Assembly: GCF_014653785.1 (NCBI RefSeq) | Contig: NZ_BNAS01000003.1 | Coordinates: 262,117 to 326,116 of the forward strand | Direction of reading: 5' to 3' | Length of the DNA: 64,000 bases | Source of the DNA: Promicromonospora soli | Lineage (GTDB): Bacteria; Actinomycetota; Actinomycetes; Actinomycetales; Cellulomonadaceae | In this document: positions 8,413-20,019 of the stretch, one piece after another | Numbering within the stretch: the first letter of the stretch is position 1 | Layout of the letters: every line of letters begins with the position of its first letter | Position numbers and translations under genes: made by a program | The notes under the pieces: generated by a model | The model's database searches: none | Seen by the model: the letters and a program-made list of their open reading frames with translations, nothing else | Told to the model about the DNA's origin: nothing

Positions 8413-9444
8413 TCAGACCGCTGACCAGCCGCCGTCCGAGGCGATGATCGCCCCGTTGAGGTTCACCGAGTCCTTCGACAGGAGGAACGTGATCGAGGCG
8501 GCGAGCTCCTCGGCCATGGCCAGGCTCGGGATGTTGCCCTGGTAGGGCCGCAGGACCGGCGCGCCGAACTGTGCCTGGCCGGGCACCGGGATGCCGGTGG
8601 CGACGCCGCCGGGCGCAACGGCGTTGGTGCGGATGCCGCTCTTCGCGTACATCACGGCGGTCGACTTGGTCAGGCCGACCACCGCGTGCTTCGACGCGGT
8701 GTAGGCGACGCCGGCGGCCGAGCCGCGCAGGCCGGCCTCGGACGCGACGTTGACGATGCGCCCCTCCTTCGCCTCGAGCATGCTTGGCACGACGGCGCGG
8801 GTGAGCCGCATGGTGCCCTCGAGGTTCACACGCAGCACTCGCTCCCACAGGGTGTCGCTGACCTCGTGGACCGCGGACATGTCGTCCATGATCCCCGCGA
8901 CGTTTGCCAGCGCGTCCACGCGGTCGCCTGCGGCGAGGACGATCCGCTCGACGTCGCCCTGGTCGGAGATGTCTCCGGCGACCGGGATGACCTCCGCCCC
9001 GGACGGGAGGTCGGTCAGTGCGGCGGCGAGCTCGTCAAGCTTCTCCTTGGAGATGTCCGCGGCGACAACCCGACCGCCCTCCCGCGCCACGCGGGACGCG
9101 ACGGCCCGGCCTATGCCGGAGGCCGCGCCGGTGACGATCACGGTCTGGCCGGCGAAGCGGCCGGGAGTGACCTGTTCGACCCAGCCGGCCGGCCGCTCGC
9201 CCTCGACGTCCGCCTGGGCTGCCTCGTCGGGCGCGGCCTCCCGGTACGCGGCGATCAGGCCGTCAAGCGCTTCGGCGGGGAACTTGCCGCCGGACAGCGC
9301 CACGAGCTGCTCCAGCGGCAGCCCGCTGGCCGGGGCGAGCGAGTCGGGCGTCGCACCGCCCTGCGCGAGGAAGCCGGCGAGGATCCTGCCGCCGATGGGG
9401 TGGTCGAGCCATTCGCCGACGGTGGAGTGAACGGTCAGTGCCAT
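8413..9444 (-). CDS. Short-chain dehydrogenase with extra N-terminal domain
   Basis: A 343-residue NAD(P)-dependent oxidoreductase. The SDR core spans about 97-343: TGAASGIG cofactor loop, NVAG, catalytic Ser in NVASEAG, YTASK with catalytic Tyr and Lys, and SDGGWSAV at the end. Residues 1-95 (opening MALTVHSTVGEWLDHPIGGR) are an additional small helical domain not found in ordinary SDRs. The start is ATG at 9444, with AGGAG seven bases upstream. Divergent from a TetR regulator whose palindromic operator lies in the 60-bp gap. The substrate is unknown; TetR-controlled SDRs often handle lipophilic alcohols or ketones. Confidence 0.88.
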   Translation of the reverse strand: MALTVHSTVGEWLDHPIGGRILAGFLAQGGATPDSLAPASGLPLEQLVALSGGKFPAEALDGLIAAYREAAPDEAAQADVEGERPAGWVEQVTPGRFAGQTVIVTGAASGIGRAVASRVAREGGRVVAADISKEKLDELAAALTDLPSGAEVIPVAGDISDQGDVERIVLAAGDRVDALANVAGIMDDMSAVHEVSDTLWERVLRVNLEGTMRLTRAVVPSMLEAKEGRIVNVASEAGLRGSAAGVAYTASKHAVVGLTKSTAVMYAKSGIRTNAVAPGGVATGIPVPGQAQFGAPVLRPYQGNIPSLAMAEELAASITFLLSKDSVNLNGAIIASDGGWSAV

Positions 9445-9466
9445 GGTGTGCTCCTGGGACGCGGAC

Positions 9467-9492
9467 GGTACCGGACAATGGTGTCCGGTACC
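9467..9492. promoter_or_regulatory. TetR operator: 11-bp perfect arms
   Basis: GGTACCGGACA (9467-9477) and its exact reverse complement TGTCCGGTACC (9482-9492) flank ATGG. The site sits centrally between the divergent SDR and TetR genes and directly abuts the TAGGAT -10 (9493-9498) of the TetR gene. It should allow autorepression and control of the SDR. Confidence 0.8.
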
Positions 9493-9504
9493 TAGGATAG
9501 CCCC

Positions 9505-10134
9505 ATGACCGGTGTACTTCGCGACCCCCGACGCAGTGAGGTTCCCCGCGTTCCCGCGCGCCGCGGCGGAGCGCCCAACCTCGGCCCCCGCGCCGCGGCG
9601 GGCAACCGTGCGGCCCTGCTCAAGGCGGCCCGCGAGGTCTTCGGGTCCGCCGGGACCAACGCGCCGCTGAGCGCTGTCGCCAAGCGCGCGGGCGTCGGGC
9701 AGGGCAGCCTGTACCGGCACTTCCCGGAGCGGCTGGACCTCGTGAGCGCGGTCTTCGAGGAGCAGGTCGCTGCGGTCGAGGAGCTCGCGGCGGCCCCCGA
9801 CGTCGGGCTGCCCGACCTGCTGGGGCTGGTCACGCGGCACGCCGTCGACTCGGTAGCGTTCGTGGACCTGGTCCGGTCCGGCGAGCCGGACCCACGGTTC
9901 CTCGCCCTGGGCGAGCGGGTCGCCGTCGCGCTGGGGACCCGGCTGGAGCGGGCGGTCGCCGACGGCGAGGTCCCCGCCGGGACGACGTCGGACGACCTGC
10001 TGCTCGCGGTGGCGATGGTGGCCGGGGGGCTGTCGCAGACCGGGGAGGCCGACCGGATGCACCGGGCGGCGCGGGCCTGGGAGCTGCTGGGAATCGAGGT
10101 GCGGATCCCGCCCACGGAGGCCGGTGCCGCCTAG
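9505..10134 (+). CDS. TetR-family transcriptional regulator
   Basis: A 209-residue protein with an N-terminal helix-turn-helix at about 34-80 (AALLKAAREVFGSAG, then AVAKRAGVGQGSLYRHFPER) and an all-helical ligand-binding C-terminus. TAGGAT (9493-9498) ends 6 nt before the ATG, so the mRNA is probably leaderless. It likely binds the 26-bp palindrome at 9467-9492 and controls the divergent SDR and its own gene. Confidence 0.9.
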   Translation: MTGVLRDPRRSEVPRVPARRGGAPNLGPRAAAGNRAALLKAAREVFGSAGTNAPLSAVAKRAGVGQGSLYRHFPERLDLVSAVFEEQVAAVEELAAAPDVGLPDLLGLVTRHAVDSVAFVDLVRSGEPDPRFLALGERVAVALGTRLERAVADGEVPAGTTSDDLLLAVAMVAGGLSQTGEADRMHRAARAWELLGIEVRIPPTEAGAA

Positions 10135-10186
10135 TCGCGGCCCCGGACCCACGCTGGCGTGACCGCATGACGGTTCCGGGCACCGC

Positions 10187-10192
10187 TAGACT
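10187..10192 (+). promoter_or_regulatory. -10 box of purH, TSS at riboswitch start
   Basis: TAGACT places transcription start near 10199, at the first stem of the ZTP riboswitch. No clear -35 was found. Confidence 0.45.
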
Positions 10193-10194
10193 GC

Positions 10195-10277
10195 CGGTGG
10201 CCGTGACTGGCGAGGGTGGGTCACCACCGGGGAGCGGCCGAGCGACCCGTGATGCGCGCCGCCCGCCTGGGTGCCAG
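10195..10277 (+). promoter_or_regulatory. ZTP (pfl) riboswitch upstream of purH
   Basis: The conserved elements of the pfl motif occur in order: CCGTGACTGGCG (10201-10212), ACCACCGGGGAGCG (10223-10236) and CCGCCTGGG (10263-10271). The class binds ZTP/ZMP, which builds up when 10-formyl-tetrahydrofolate is short, and turns on folate and purine genes. Downstream, CCTCC (10295-10299) lies beside the purH ribosome site AGGAG (10301-10305), so control may act on translation by masking that site. A second copy precedes glyA. Confidence 0.88.
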
Positions 10278-10312
10278 GGTTTTCCGCGAAGCTACCTCCG
10301 AGGAGAACCGCC

Positions 10313-11953
10313 ATGTCCGGCGCCCCGTCCGCACCTGATGTCCAGCTCACCGACGACTCGCAGCGCCCCGTCCGGCGCGCCCTGCTGAGCGTCTACGACA
10401 AGACCGGCCTGATCGAGCTCGCCACGGCGCTGCACGCCTCGGGCGTCGAGCTGGTCTCCACCGGGTCCACCGCGTCCAAGATCGCCGACGCCGGGATCCC
10501 CGTCACGCCCGTCGACGAGCTCACCGGGTTTCCCGAGTGCCTCGAGGGCCGGGTCAAGACCCTGCACCCGCGCGTCCACGCGGGCATCCTGGCCGACACC
10601 CGCAAGCAGGACCACCTCGACCAGCTCGAGGGCCTGGAGATCGAGCCGTTCGAGCTTGTCGTCGTGAACCTCTACCCGTTCGCGGCCACCGTGGCGTCCG
10701 GCGCCGAGCCGGACGCCGTCGTCGAGCAGATCGACATCGGCGGGCCGTCCATGGTGCGCGCGGCGGCGAAGAACCACCCGAGCGTCGCGGTGGTCGTCGA
10801 CCCGGACGCCTACTCCGCGGTGACCGACGCCGTCCGCGCCGGCGGGTTCACGTACGCGCAGCGCAAGGCACTCGCCGTCCAGGCGTTCGTGCACACCGCG
10901 ACGTACGACGTCGCCGTGGCCTCGTGGATGAGCAGCGTCGTGTCGCCCACGGACGAGGTGATGGTCGACGGCGAGCCGCGCCATTCCGGCTTCCCCGCCT
11001 GGATCGGCGGCACTTGGGACCGATCGGATGTGCTCCGCTACGGCGAGAACCCGCACCAGCGCGCCGCCCTGTACACGCGCGGTGACGGGGTCACGGGCCT
11101 GGCCCAGGCAGAGCAGCTGCACGGCAAGGCGATGAGCTACAACAACTACGTCGACGCCGACGCCGCGTGGCGGGCGGCCTGGGACCACGAGGGACCCGCG
11201 GTGGCGATCGTCAAGCACGCCAACCCGTGCGGGATCGCCGTCGGTGCCGACATCGCCGAGGCGCACGCCAAGGCACACGCGACGGACCCGGTGAGCGCGT
11301 TCGGCGGCGTGATCGCCGCCAACGGCGTGGTCACGGCGGCCGCGGCACAGCAGATCGCCCCCGTGTTCACCGAGGTCGTCGTGGCAACCGGCTTCGAGCC
11401 GGAGGCGCTGGAGATCCTGCGGGCCAAGAAGAACATCCGGCTGCTGGTCGTGCCCAACGCGCCGTCCGGCGCCGTCGAGACCCGGACGATCTCGGGCGGG
11501 CTGCTCATGCAGGCCACCGACCGGTTCCAGGCGGACGGGGACGCCCCGGAGAACTGGACCCTGGCGACCGGCGAGGCCGCCTCACCCGAGGTGCTCGCCG
11601 ACCTCGCCTTCGCGTGGAAGGCCGTGCGCGCCGCCAAGTCGAACGCGATCCTCCTGGCCAAGGACGGCGCCGCGGTGGGCATCGGCATGGGCCAGGTCAA
11701 CCGCGTGGACTCGTGCCGCCTCTCGGTCGAGCGCGCCAACACCCTGGCCGACGGCGCCGAGCGCGCCCGGGGTGCCGTCGCGGCGTCGGACGCGTTCTTC
11801 CCGTTCGCGGACGGCCTGCAGGTGCTCCTCGACGCGGGCGTGACCGCCGTCGTGCAGCCGGGCGGCTCGATCCGCGACGAGGAGGTCGTCAGGGCCGCCG
11901 AGGCGGCAGGGGTCACGATGTACCTCACGGGCACCCGCCACTTCGCGCACTGA
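10313..11953 (+). CDS. purH: AICAR transformylase / IMP cyclohydrolase
   Basis: Bifunctional enzyme for the last two steps of IMP synthesis, using 10-formyl-tetrahydrofolate. The protein has 546 residues. The N-terminal IMP cyclohydrolase (MGS-like fold, about 20-190) includes [21 protein letters not shown] and [15 protein letters not shown]. The AICARFT domain follows, with [11 protein letters not shown] and the catalytic pair Lys301-His302 in KHANPCG. The start is ATG at 10313, with AGGAG seven bases upstream. Controlled by the ZTP riboswitch at 10195-10277. A perfect 29-bp hairpin follows the gene. Confidence 0.97.
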   Translation: MSGAPSAPDVQLTDDSQRPVRRALLSVYDKTGLIELATALHASGVELVSTGSTASKIADAGIPVTPVDELTGFPECLEGRVKTLHPRVHAGILADTRKQDHLDQLEGLEIEPFELVVVNLYPFAATVASGAEPDAVVEQIDIGGPSMVRAAAKNHPSVAVVVDPDAYSAVTDAVRAGGFTYAQRKALAVQAFVHTATYDVAVASWMSSVVSPTDEVMVDGEPRHSGFPAWIGGTWDRSDVLRYGENPHQRAALYTRGDGVTGLAQAEQLHGKAMSYNNYVDADAAWRAAWDHEGPAVAIVKHANPCGIAVGADIAEAHAKAHATDPVSAFGGVIAANGVVTAAAAQQIAPVFTEVVVATGFEPEALEILRAKKNIRLLVVPNAPSGAVETRTISGGLLMQATDRFQADGDAPENWTLATGEAASPEVLADLAFAWKAVRAAKSNAILLAKDGAAVGIGMGQVNRVDSCRLSVERANTLADGAERARGAVAASDAFFPFADGLQVLLDAGVTAVVQPGGSIRDEEVVRAAEAAGVTMYLTGTRHFAH

Positions 11954-11973
11954 GCGGGGATCCCGGCCTCAGG

Positions 11974-12054
11974 GCAAGTACTACTCCGCCGAGCAGGTAA
12001 CGGAGAGGGAGCATTGCTAGCTCAGCGTTACCTGCTCGGCGGAGTAGTACTTGC
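11974..12054. terminator. Perfect 29-bp inverted repeat between convergent genes
   Basis: The arm 11974-12002 (starting GCAAGTACTACTCCGCC) is fully complementary to 12026-12054, with a 23-nt loop. It lies between purH and the convergent flavoprotein gene, so it can end transcription from both sides. Such length is excessive for a simple terminator, and it lacks a T tract, so it may also be a copy of a dispersed palindromic element. Confidence 0.7.
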
Positions 12055-12086
12055 TCCGCGAGCGAGGGCCGGGCGCACCCGGCGGG

Positions 12087-13514
12087 TCAGACGACGGCGT
12101 CCTTGAGCTTGATCGCCGGGTCCATGGCGCGATCCAGGTCGACCTCGAGCGGGACGCCGCGGTTCATCAGCTTGCGCGCCTGCCCCACCTCGCGCGGGGA
12201 GTCGACCAGCAGCAGCGCCCGGACGGTCGCCACCCGGTGGCCGTCCGCGGTGCGGCGGGGGTGCCGGTCGAGCGCGTTCTCCAGGTAGAGCGCCGCCCAG
12301 CCGCCCGGACGGGCAGGCCCGTCCGCCGGGGCGGGCACATCCGACGCCGCGGGGGCGCCGCGGAGCACCACCTCGTCGAACGGGGACGGCACCCCGAACA
12401 GCGCCAGGTCGTGCCCCAGCTGCTGCGAGAAGACGTACGGCGCGTGCGCCGGGATCGGGGCCAGCCCGAGCCGCTCGCGCACGTGCTCGGGCTCCGCGGC
12501 GCGCTCGTCGAGTCCGAGCAGCGCCCGCACGGTGACCTCGGGGTCGTGCAGGGCTGCCGACCAGTGTCCGCCCGGGACCGGCCCGAACACCGGGTGCTCG
12601 CGCGTCGCGATGTCGCCCACCGCCCAGATGCGGCGTAGCGCGTCGAGGTGCAGCTTGCCCGCCGGGTCGGTCGGGGAGTGCAGCCCCATCAACCGGCCCG
12701 CGCGGTTGACCCGCAGACCGCCGCTCGTCTCGAGCGGCAGCGAACCGGAGAGCCAGCCCGACGCCGGCCGCGCCCCCACGGCGGCCAGCACCACGTCGGC
12801 CTCCAGCACCCGGCCGTCGGCGAGCGTCACGCTCCCGTCCTGCGCGTCGCCGCGTGGCCCGGGCAGCACCTGATCGACGGGGACACCCGTGAGCAGGGTG
12901 ACCCCGGCGTCGTCGTACCAGGGGGCGAGCAGACCGCCCACGCTCCGGCCGAGCTGCCGCTCCAGCGGCACCGGGCCGGCCTCCACGACCGTGACGCGGA
13001 CGCCCGCGCCCGCGGCGACGCCCGCCACCTCCGCGCCGATCCATCCGGCGCCCACCACGACGAGCCGCGTCCCCGGCACGATCGCGGCGCGCAGCCGCTC
13101 CGCGTCGGCGGCCGTGTGCAGGGTCGTCGCGGCGTCCCAGCCCACCGGGCGGACGGGCGCGCTGCCGCAGGCGAGCACCACGGCGTCGGCCACGACGTCG
13201 TCGCCCGACGCCGTCCGCACCACCGCCCGCTCCTGGTCCACGTGGAGGCGGGTGGCCGGGTCGGCGAGCCGCAGGTCGTCCGCGAGCGCGGTCAGGTCGA
13301 TGCCGAGGTCGTCCGCGAGCCATAGCGGCTCGGTTCGCTTGAGCAGCTCCTTGGACAGCGGCGGTCGGTCGTAGGGCGGCAGGCCCTCGGAGCCGAGCAC
13401 GGTCAGGCGTCCCTCGAAGCCGTGCTTTCGCAGGGCCGAGGCGGTTTGTGCTCCCGCCAGTCCCGCACCCACGACGACGACGCTGCGGGGGAGCTGAGCT
13501 GAAGGCGAGGACAT
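12087..13514 (-). CDS. FAD/NAD-dependent ferredoxin reductase family protein
   Basis: A 475-residue flavoprotein disulfide-type reductase. An FAD Rossmann motif VVVVGAGLAGAQTA lies near residue 12, PPYDRPPLSKELL follows, an NAD-binding GAGWIGAEVA lies around 175, and IWAVGDIA is the second FAD motif. This order and the YDRPPLSK segment are typical of BphA4/rubredoxin- and ferredoxin-NAD reductases serving oxygenases or P450s. No ferredoxin or oxygenase is adjacent, so the partner is unknown. The start is ATG at 13514; TACCGT 7 nt upstream suggests a leaderless mRNA. Residues after 400 form the family's C-terminal interface domain. Confidence 0.87.
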   Translation of the reverse strand: MSSPSAQLPRSVVVVGAGLAGAQTASALRKHGFEGRLTVLGSEGLPPYDRPPLSKELLKRTEPLWLADDLGIDLTALADDLRLADPATRLHVDQERAVVRTASGDDVVADAVVLACGSAPVRPVGWDAATTLHTAADAERLRAAIVPGTRLVVVGAGWIGAEVAGVAAGAGVRVTVVEAGPVPLERQLGRSVGGLLAPWYDDAGVTLLTGVPVDQVLPGPRGDAQDGSVTLADGRVLEADVVLAAVGARPASGWLSGSLPLETSGGLRVNRAGRLMGLHSPTDPAGKLHLDALRRIWAVGDIATREHPVFGPVPGGHWSAALHDPEVTVRALLGLDERAAEPEHVRERLGLAPIPAHAPYVFSQQLGHDLALFGVPSPFDEVVLRGAPAASDVPAPADGPARPGGWAALYLENALDRHPRRTADGHRVATVRALLLVDSPREVGQARKLMNRGVPLEVDLDRAMDPAIKLKDAVV

Positions 13515-13623
13515 GGACCTCACGGTAGCTCGCAGGCCGCCAACCTGGGAATGCGCTGTCATTCTGGTTGCAAGCCGGTCACGGTCATGCAGAATCGCGA
13601 CGTTTCGGTTGTACCCTCGTGCC

Positions 13624-14085
13624 GTGGATCTCAGTGAGACGCGGACTGCCCCCGGCGCACCGGGTGGCGCCACCACGCTCCTCGAGCCGGGCTCAGCCGG
13701 AACGGCTACGCTCGAGCGCACCGGAGAGGCCCGACTGGCCACGGCCGCAGCTGTGACCAACCAGACGACCAGCCAGGAGCTCGACCGCAGTGAGCCAGCC
13801 AGCGGCGAGGCCTCTGACATGACTCCGCCGGAGCTGCAGCGCAGCAACCTCGCGATCTGGCTGGTTCTCGCCGGCGTCGCGCTCTCGGTCGTGCTCGGGA
13901 TGGCGGTCGGCGCGCGCGCCGGAGCGATCGGTATCGGTGTGGTTCTCGTGGTCTGCGCGATCTTCCGCGCGGTGCTCGACAGCCCGGTGGGGCTCGTCAT
14001 CCGCACGCGGACCGTCGACATCATGCTCTACGGGGCCACCGCGGTGCTGATCGGCGTCCTCGCCGTGGCCACGCCGAGCATCTGA
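13624..14085 (+). CDS. DUF3017 membrane protein
   Basis: A 153-residue protein with a disordered Thr/Ala/Glu-rich N-terminus (1-65) and three hydrophobic segments (about 72-92, 97-113 and 130-150). The core beginning NLAIWLVLAGVALSVVLG matches the actinobacterial DUF3017 family, commonly found near purH and mdh, as here. The start is GTG at 13624: TACCCT (13612-13617) ends six bases earlier, indicating a leaderless transcript; the track of upstream codons lacks coding character. Function unknown. Confidence 0.75.
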   Translation: MDLSETRTAPGAPGGATTLLEPGSAGTATLERTGEARLATAAAVTNQTTSQELDRSEPASGEASDMTPPELQRSNLAIWLVLAGVALSVVLGMAVGARAGAIGIGVVLVVCAIFRAVLDSPVGLVIRTRTVDIMLYGATAVLIGVLAVATPSI

Positions 14086-14159
14086 CGCACCTGGCGGCGC
14101 CCGCCCCCTCGCATGCCGCGAGCGGCGCCCGCCCGCGCGTATGCGGTGAGCGGGGCCCC

Positions 14160-15191
14160 TCAGCGATCCGCGCCCTCGAGCGAGCCGGTCACCGGGCTCT
14201 CGGACTCGATCACGCACAGGATCCGGCGGTCGCCCTCGGCCCAGCTCTCCTCCGACGGCGCGATCGGCCAGTACAGCAGCTCCGACTTGGCCCACCGCAG
14301 GCCGACGAACTTGGCGAACTGCGGGTAGCAGTACGCGTCGGCGGCGTCCCAGAGCGCCTGCTGGGTGGGCGTCGAGCGGTCTCCGGCGAGGCTGTCGGAC
14401 GCCGTCGTCTCGGCGTAGATCTCGCCGCCGTGCGCGGTGGTGCAGGGCACCACCGGGATCCGGTACAGCGTGGTCCGGCCCGACGTCGCCGCCGTGTCGA
14501 TGCAGTCGCCCACGGCCAGGTCCGGGATCTCGGCTCCAGCGGTCGCGGTGGTGTCCGACGGCGGGGCGGGCTCCCCGGTCGGCTCCAGCCGGCCTTCGGT
14601 GTCGGGCGTCGGGAGCGGGGCTGCCGGATCCTCCGCGTACGGGTCCGCGGTCGGGTCCACGTACGGGTCTGCCGCGGCGTTCGGGTCCTCCGTGGGGGTG
14701 GGGGCCGACGTCGGGGCGGTGAGCGCGGGACCGTCGTCGGGCAGCGTGATGCCGAGCGGGCCCGCCAGGGCCGGCGGGACGAACGATCTGGCGGCCGATA
14801 CGAACCCGGGCGGGAGCGCCGACGCGTAGGTGGGCGCCGCCGCGATGCCGATGGCCAGCCCGACGATCCCGAGCACGCCGAGGGTGACCGCGCCAAGGGC
14901 GAAGTCGAGGGTGTGCACCGACGACTTCTTCGCGCGGCGCGCGTTGCCCGTGCCGTTGGCCTCGGCGGTGCGCATCGACTGCACGAGGGCGGGAATGGCC
15001 AGCGGCCAGAAGAACAGGAACGCGGCGACCACCCAGCCCACGCGGGTCGGGTAGGGCAGGGCCGACTCGTCGTCGGCGTCGTCCGCGGGGTCCTCTGTGG
15101 CAACCGGCTCCGGTGCCGCGTCGAGCTCCGTCTCTGGGCCGTCCGAGCCCGGTTCCGTCGCGTCTCCAGGGCTGTGCAACGTGTCGGCCAT
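14160..15191 (-). CDS. Septum-formation-domain membrane protein
   Basis: A 343-residue protein. An acidic cytoplasmic N-terminus (1-45) is followed by two membrane segments (about 50-70 and 100-125), a Pro/Asp/Thr-rich linker containing DPYVDPTADPYAEDP, and an extracellular C-terminal domain (about 225-335). That domain starts DLAVGDCIDT and contains VVPCTTAHGGEIY, YCYPQF and RRILCVIE, matching the Septum_form domain, whose four cysteines probably form disulfides. The precise role in septation is unproven. The start is ATG at 15191, with TACGAT 8 nt before it. Confidence 0.82.
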   Translation of the reverse strand: MADTLHSPGDATEPGSDGPETELDAAPEPVATEDPADDADDESALPYPTRVGWVVAAFLFFWPLAIPALVQSMRTAEANGTGNARRAKKSSVHTLDFALGAVTLGVLGIVGLAIGIAAAPTYASALPPGFVSAARSFVPPALAGPLGITLPDDGPALTAPTSAPTPTEDPNAAADPYVDPTADPYAEDPAAPLPTPDTEGRLEPTGEPAPPSDTTATAGAEIPDLAVGDCIDTAATSGRTTLYRIPVVPCTTAHGGEIYAETTASDSLAGDRSTPTQQALWDAADAYCYPQFAKFVGLRWAKSELLYWPIAPSEESWAEGDRRILCVIESESPVTGSLEGADR

Positions 15192-15263
15192 GATGCGCGA
15201 TCGTAGCGGTGCAGGGTTCCGGGACGAAAGGCAGCATTCACCCGGCCCGGGGTCGCGTGACGC

Positions 15264-15305
15264 CGCCGGGGCCGCACCTCCCGTACGGAAGGTGCGGCCC
15301 CGGCG
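15264..15305 (-). terminator. Hairpin after the aquaporin gene
   Basis: A 16-bp perfect stem (15264-15279 with 15290-15305), GC-rich, ten-base loop, 21 bp past the aquaporin stop on the minus strand. Confidence 0.75.
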
Positions 15306-15326
15306 TCGTGCAGGTGGTGCGGGAGA

Positions 15327-16265
15327 TCAGGCCTTGTCGTCGGCCTTCTTCTCGGGCTCGGCCGTCGTGACCTCGGCCTTGGGGGCCGCCTGCGCGGTGA
15401 CGAGCTCCTTCTCCACGGCGTCCACGTCCTCCTCGTCGTCCTCGTCGAACTCGAGCTCCTCGTACTCGGGCTCGGCAGCGGCGAACGCGCGGTAGAACAG
15501 CGCGGCGAGGGCGGCACCGACGAGCGGGGCTACCCAGAACAGCCAGAGCTGGCGGCCGGAGCCGTCAGCGCCCCAGTTGTTCGCGAAGAGCGCGGCCGCC
15601 GTCGAGCGGGCCGGGTTCATGCCGGTGTTCGTGACGAACCACGAGACCAGCGTGAGCGCGGCGATGGCGCTGCCCACGGCGACGGGGGCGTAGCCGATCT
15701 TGCTGCGCGAGTCGTTGACGCCCAGGTAAACGCCCACGAGCACCGCGGTGATGATGACCTCGATGAGCAGCGCCGGGAACCAGTCGAACTGCGCCTGGCC
15801 CTGCGTCTGCAGGTAGAGCGGGGAGTTCTCGGAGAAGCCGTTCACTGCCGAGTCGAAGAGGTCGGACCGGCTCTCCCGGCCGAGCAGCGTCTGGAGCGTC
15901 TCGGGCACGGTCGCGAAGAGCACGGCGGCGGCGAGGATCGCGCCGACGAGCTGGGCACCCCAGTAGCTGAACATGCTGCTGATCGTGATGCGGCCGCTGA
16001 GCCAGGCGCCCAGCGAGATCGCCGGGTTGAAGTGCGCGCCGGAGACACGACCGACGGCCGCGGCGCCCGCGATGTAGGCAAAGCCGCCCCCGAGTGCGAT
16101 GCCGAGCCCGCCCACGGTGTTCAGCGGGCTGTAGACGAGCACGCCCACGATCACGAGCGTCAGCAGGAACGTGCCGAACGTCTCGGCGAGCAGGCGGGAG
16201 AGCAGGCTGGGCGACCGCTCCTCGACCTCGGTGACGCCGCGGGTAGCGGCGAGGTCCTGGGACAT
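15327..16265 (-). CDS. aqpZ: Aquaporin/glycerol facilitator family channel
   Basis: A 312-residue MIP-family channel. Six membrane segments and two half-helices carry the signature NPA motifs: HFNPAISLG (around residue 80) and GMNPARS (around 205, with the selectivity-filter Arg). It is longer than typical AqpZ (about 230) because of an acidic C-terminal tail (EYEELEFDEDDEEDVDAVEK) and a longer periplasmic loop between the third and fourth segments. Water versus glycerol selectivity cannot be fixed by eye, so the symbol is tentative. The start is ATG at 16265 with AAGGATC upstream. Confidence 0.85.
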   Translation of the reverse strand: MSQDLAATRGVTEVEERSPSLLSRLLAETFGTFLLTLVIVGVLVYSPLNTVGGLGIALGGGFAYIAGAAAVGRVSGAHFNPAISLGAWLSGRITISSMFSYWGAQLVGAILAAAVLFATVPETLQTLLGRESRSDLFDSAVNGFSENSPLYLQTQGQAQFDWFPALLIEVIITAVLVGVYLGVNDSRSKIGYAPVAVGSAIAALTLVSWFVTNTGMNPARSTAAALFANNWGADGSGRQLWLFWVAPLVGAALAALFYRAFAAAEPEYEELEFDEDDEEDVDAVEKELVTAQAAPKAEVTTAEPEKKADDKA

Positions 16266-16474
16266 GAAGTCAGATCCTTTCAGTGGCGCACCATCCGGTG
16301 CGCGTCATGGCGACGTGCGTGCGATGTCGCGCACATCCTGCCATTACCCGCCTGGGCAAATCCTGAATACGCACGGGTATCTTCTTCACCGTACTCGCGC
16401 TGATGTCGACGGCATCCCCAGCGGCGGGTCTTCGGCGTCGTACCGATCCGTCGAACCGAGTGGGCAACGGATAG

Positions 16475-17512
<1,038 letters not shown>

Positions 17513-17524
17513 CCCACCACCGCT

Positions 17525-17575
17525 CGACGTGTCGGACGCCAGGTCACTCCGGTGTCCCGGGCGTCTGACACGTCG
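17525..17575 (+). terminator. Hairpin between mdh and icd
   Basis: CGACGTGTCGGACGCC (17525-17540) pairs with 17560-17575 except for one mismatch, with a 19-nt loop. It begins 13 bp after the mdh stop. Confidence 0.65.
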
Positions 17576-17620
17576 GGCGTGAGGTGCGTCTCGCAATTCA
17601 GGAGTGCGCAGGACCCTCAG

Positions 17621-19888
<2,268 letters not shown>

Positions 19889-19899
19889 CCCGGAGGTCC

Positions 19900-19942
19900 C
19901 GCGAAGTAGAACCCTGGCGAGGAGCCACAGTTCTACTTCGCG
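19900..19942. repeat. Hairpin repeat after icd, relative of the sucD repeat
   Basis: CGCGAAGTAGAAC (19900-19912) is exactly complementary to GTTCTACTTCGCG (19930-19942); the 17-nt loop begins CCTGGCGA. AGAACCCTGGCGA is also a unit of the 2631-2730 array, so these belong to one family. It lies 11 bp past the icd stop and probably terminates it. Confidence 0.75.
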
Positions 19943-20019
19943 GTGCCGGGCGTGACCTTGGTCGGCCTGTGGAAAAAGAGGCGGAGAGTGTCGGTGTCTC
20001 GACGTAGCCTCGGAAAACG

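Noticed and set aside
8413-10152. Apparent SDR extended N-terminally into the TetR gene
   Set aside because: The extension is antisense to TetR and would cross the operator; a ribosome site supports ATG at 9444.
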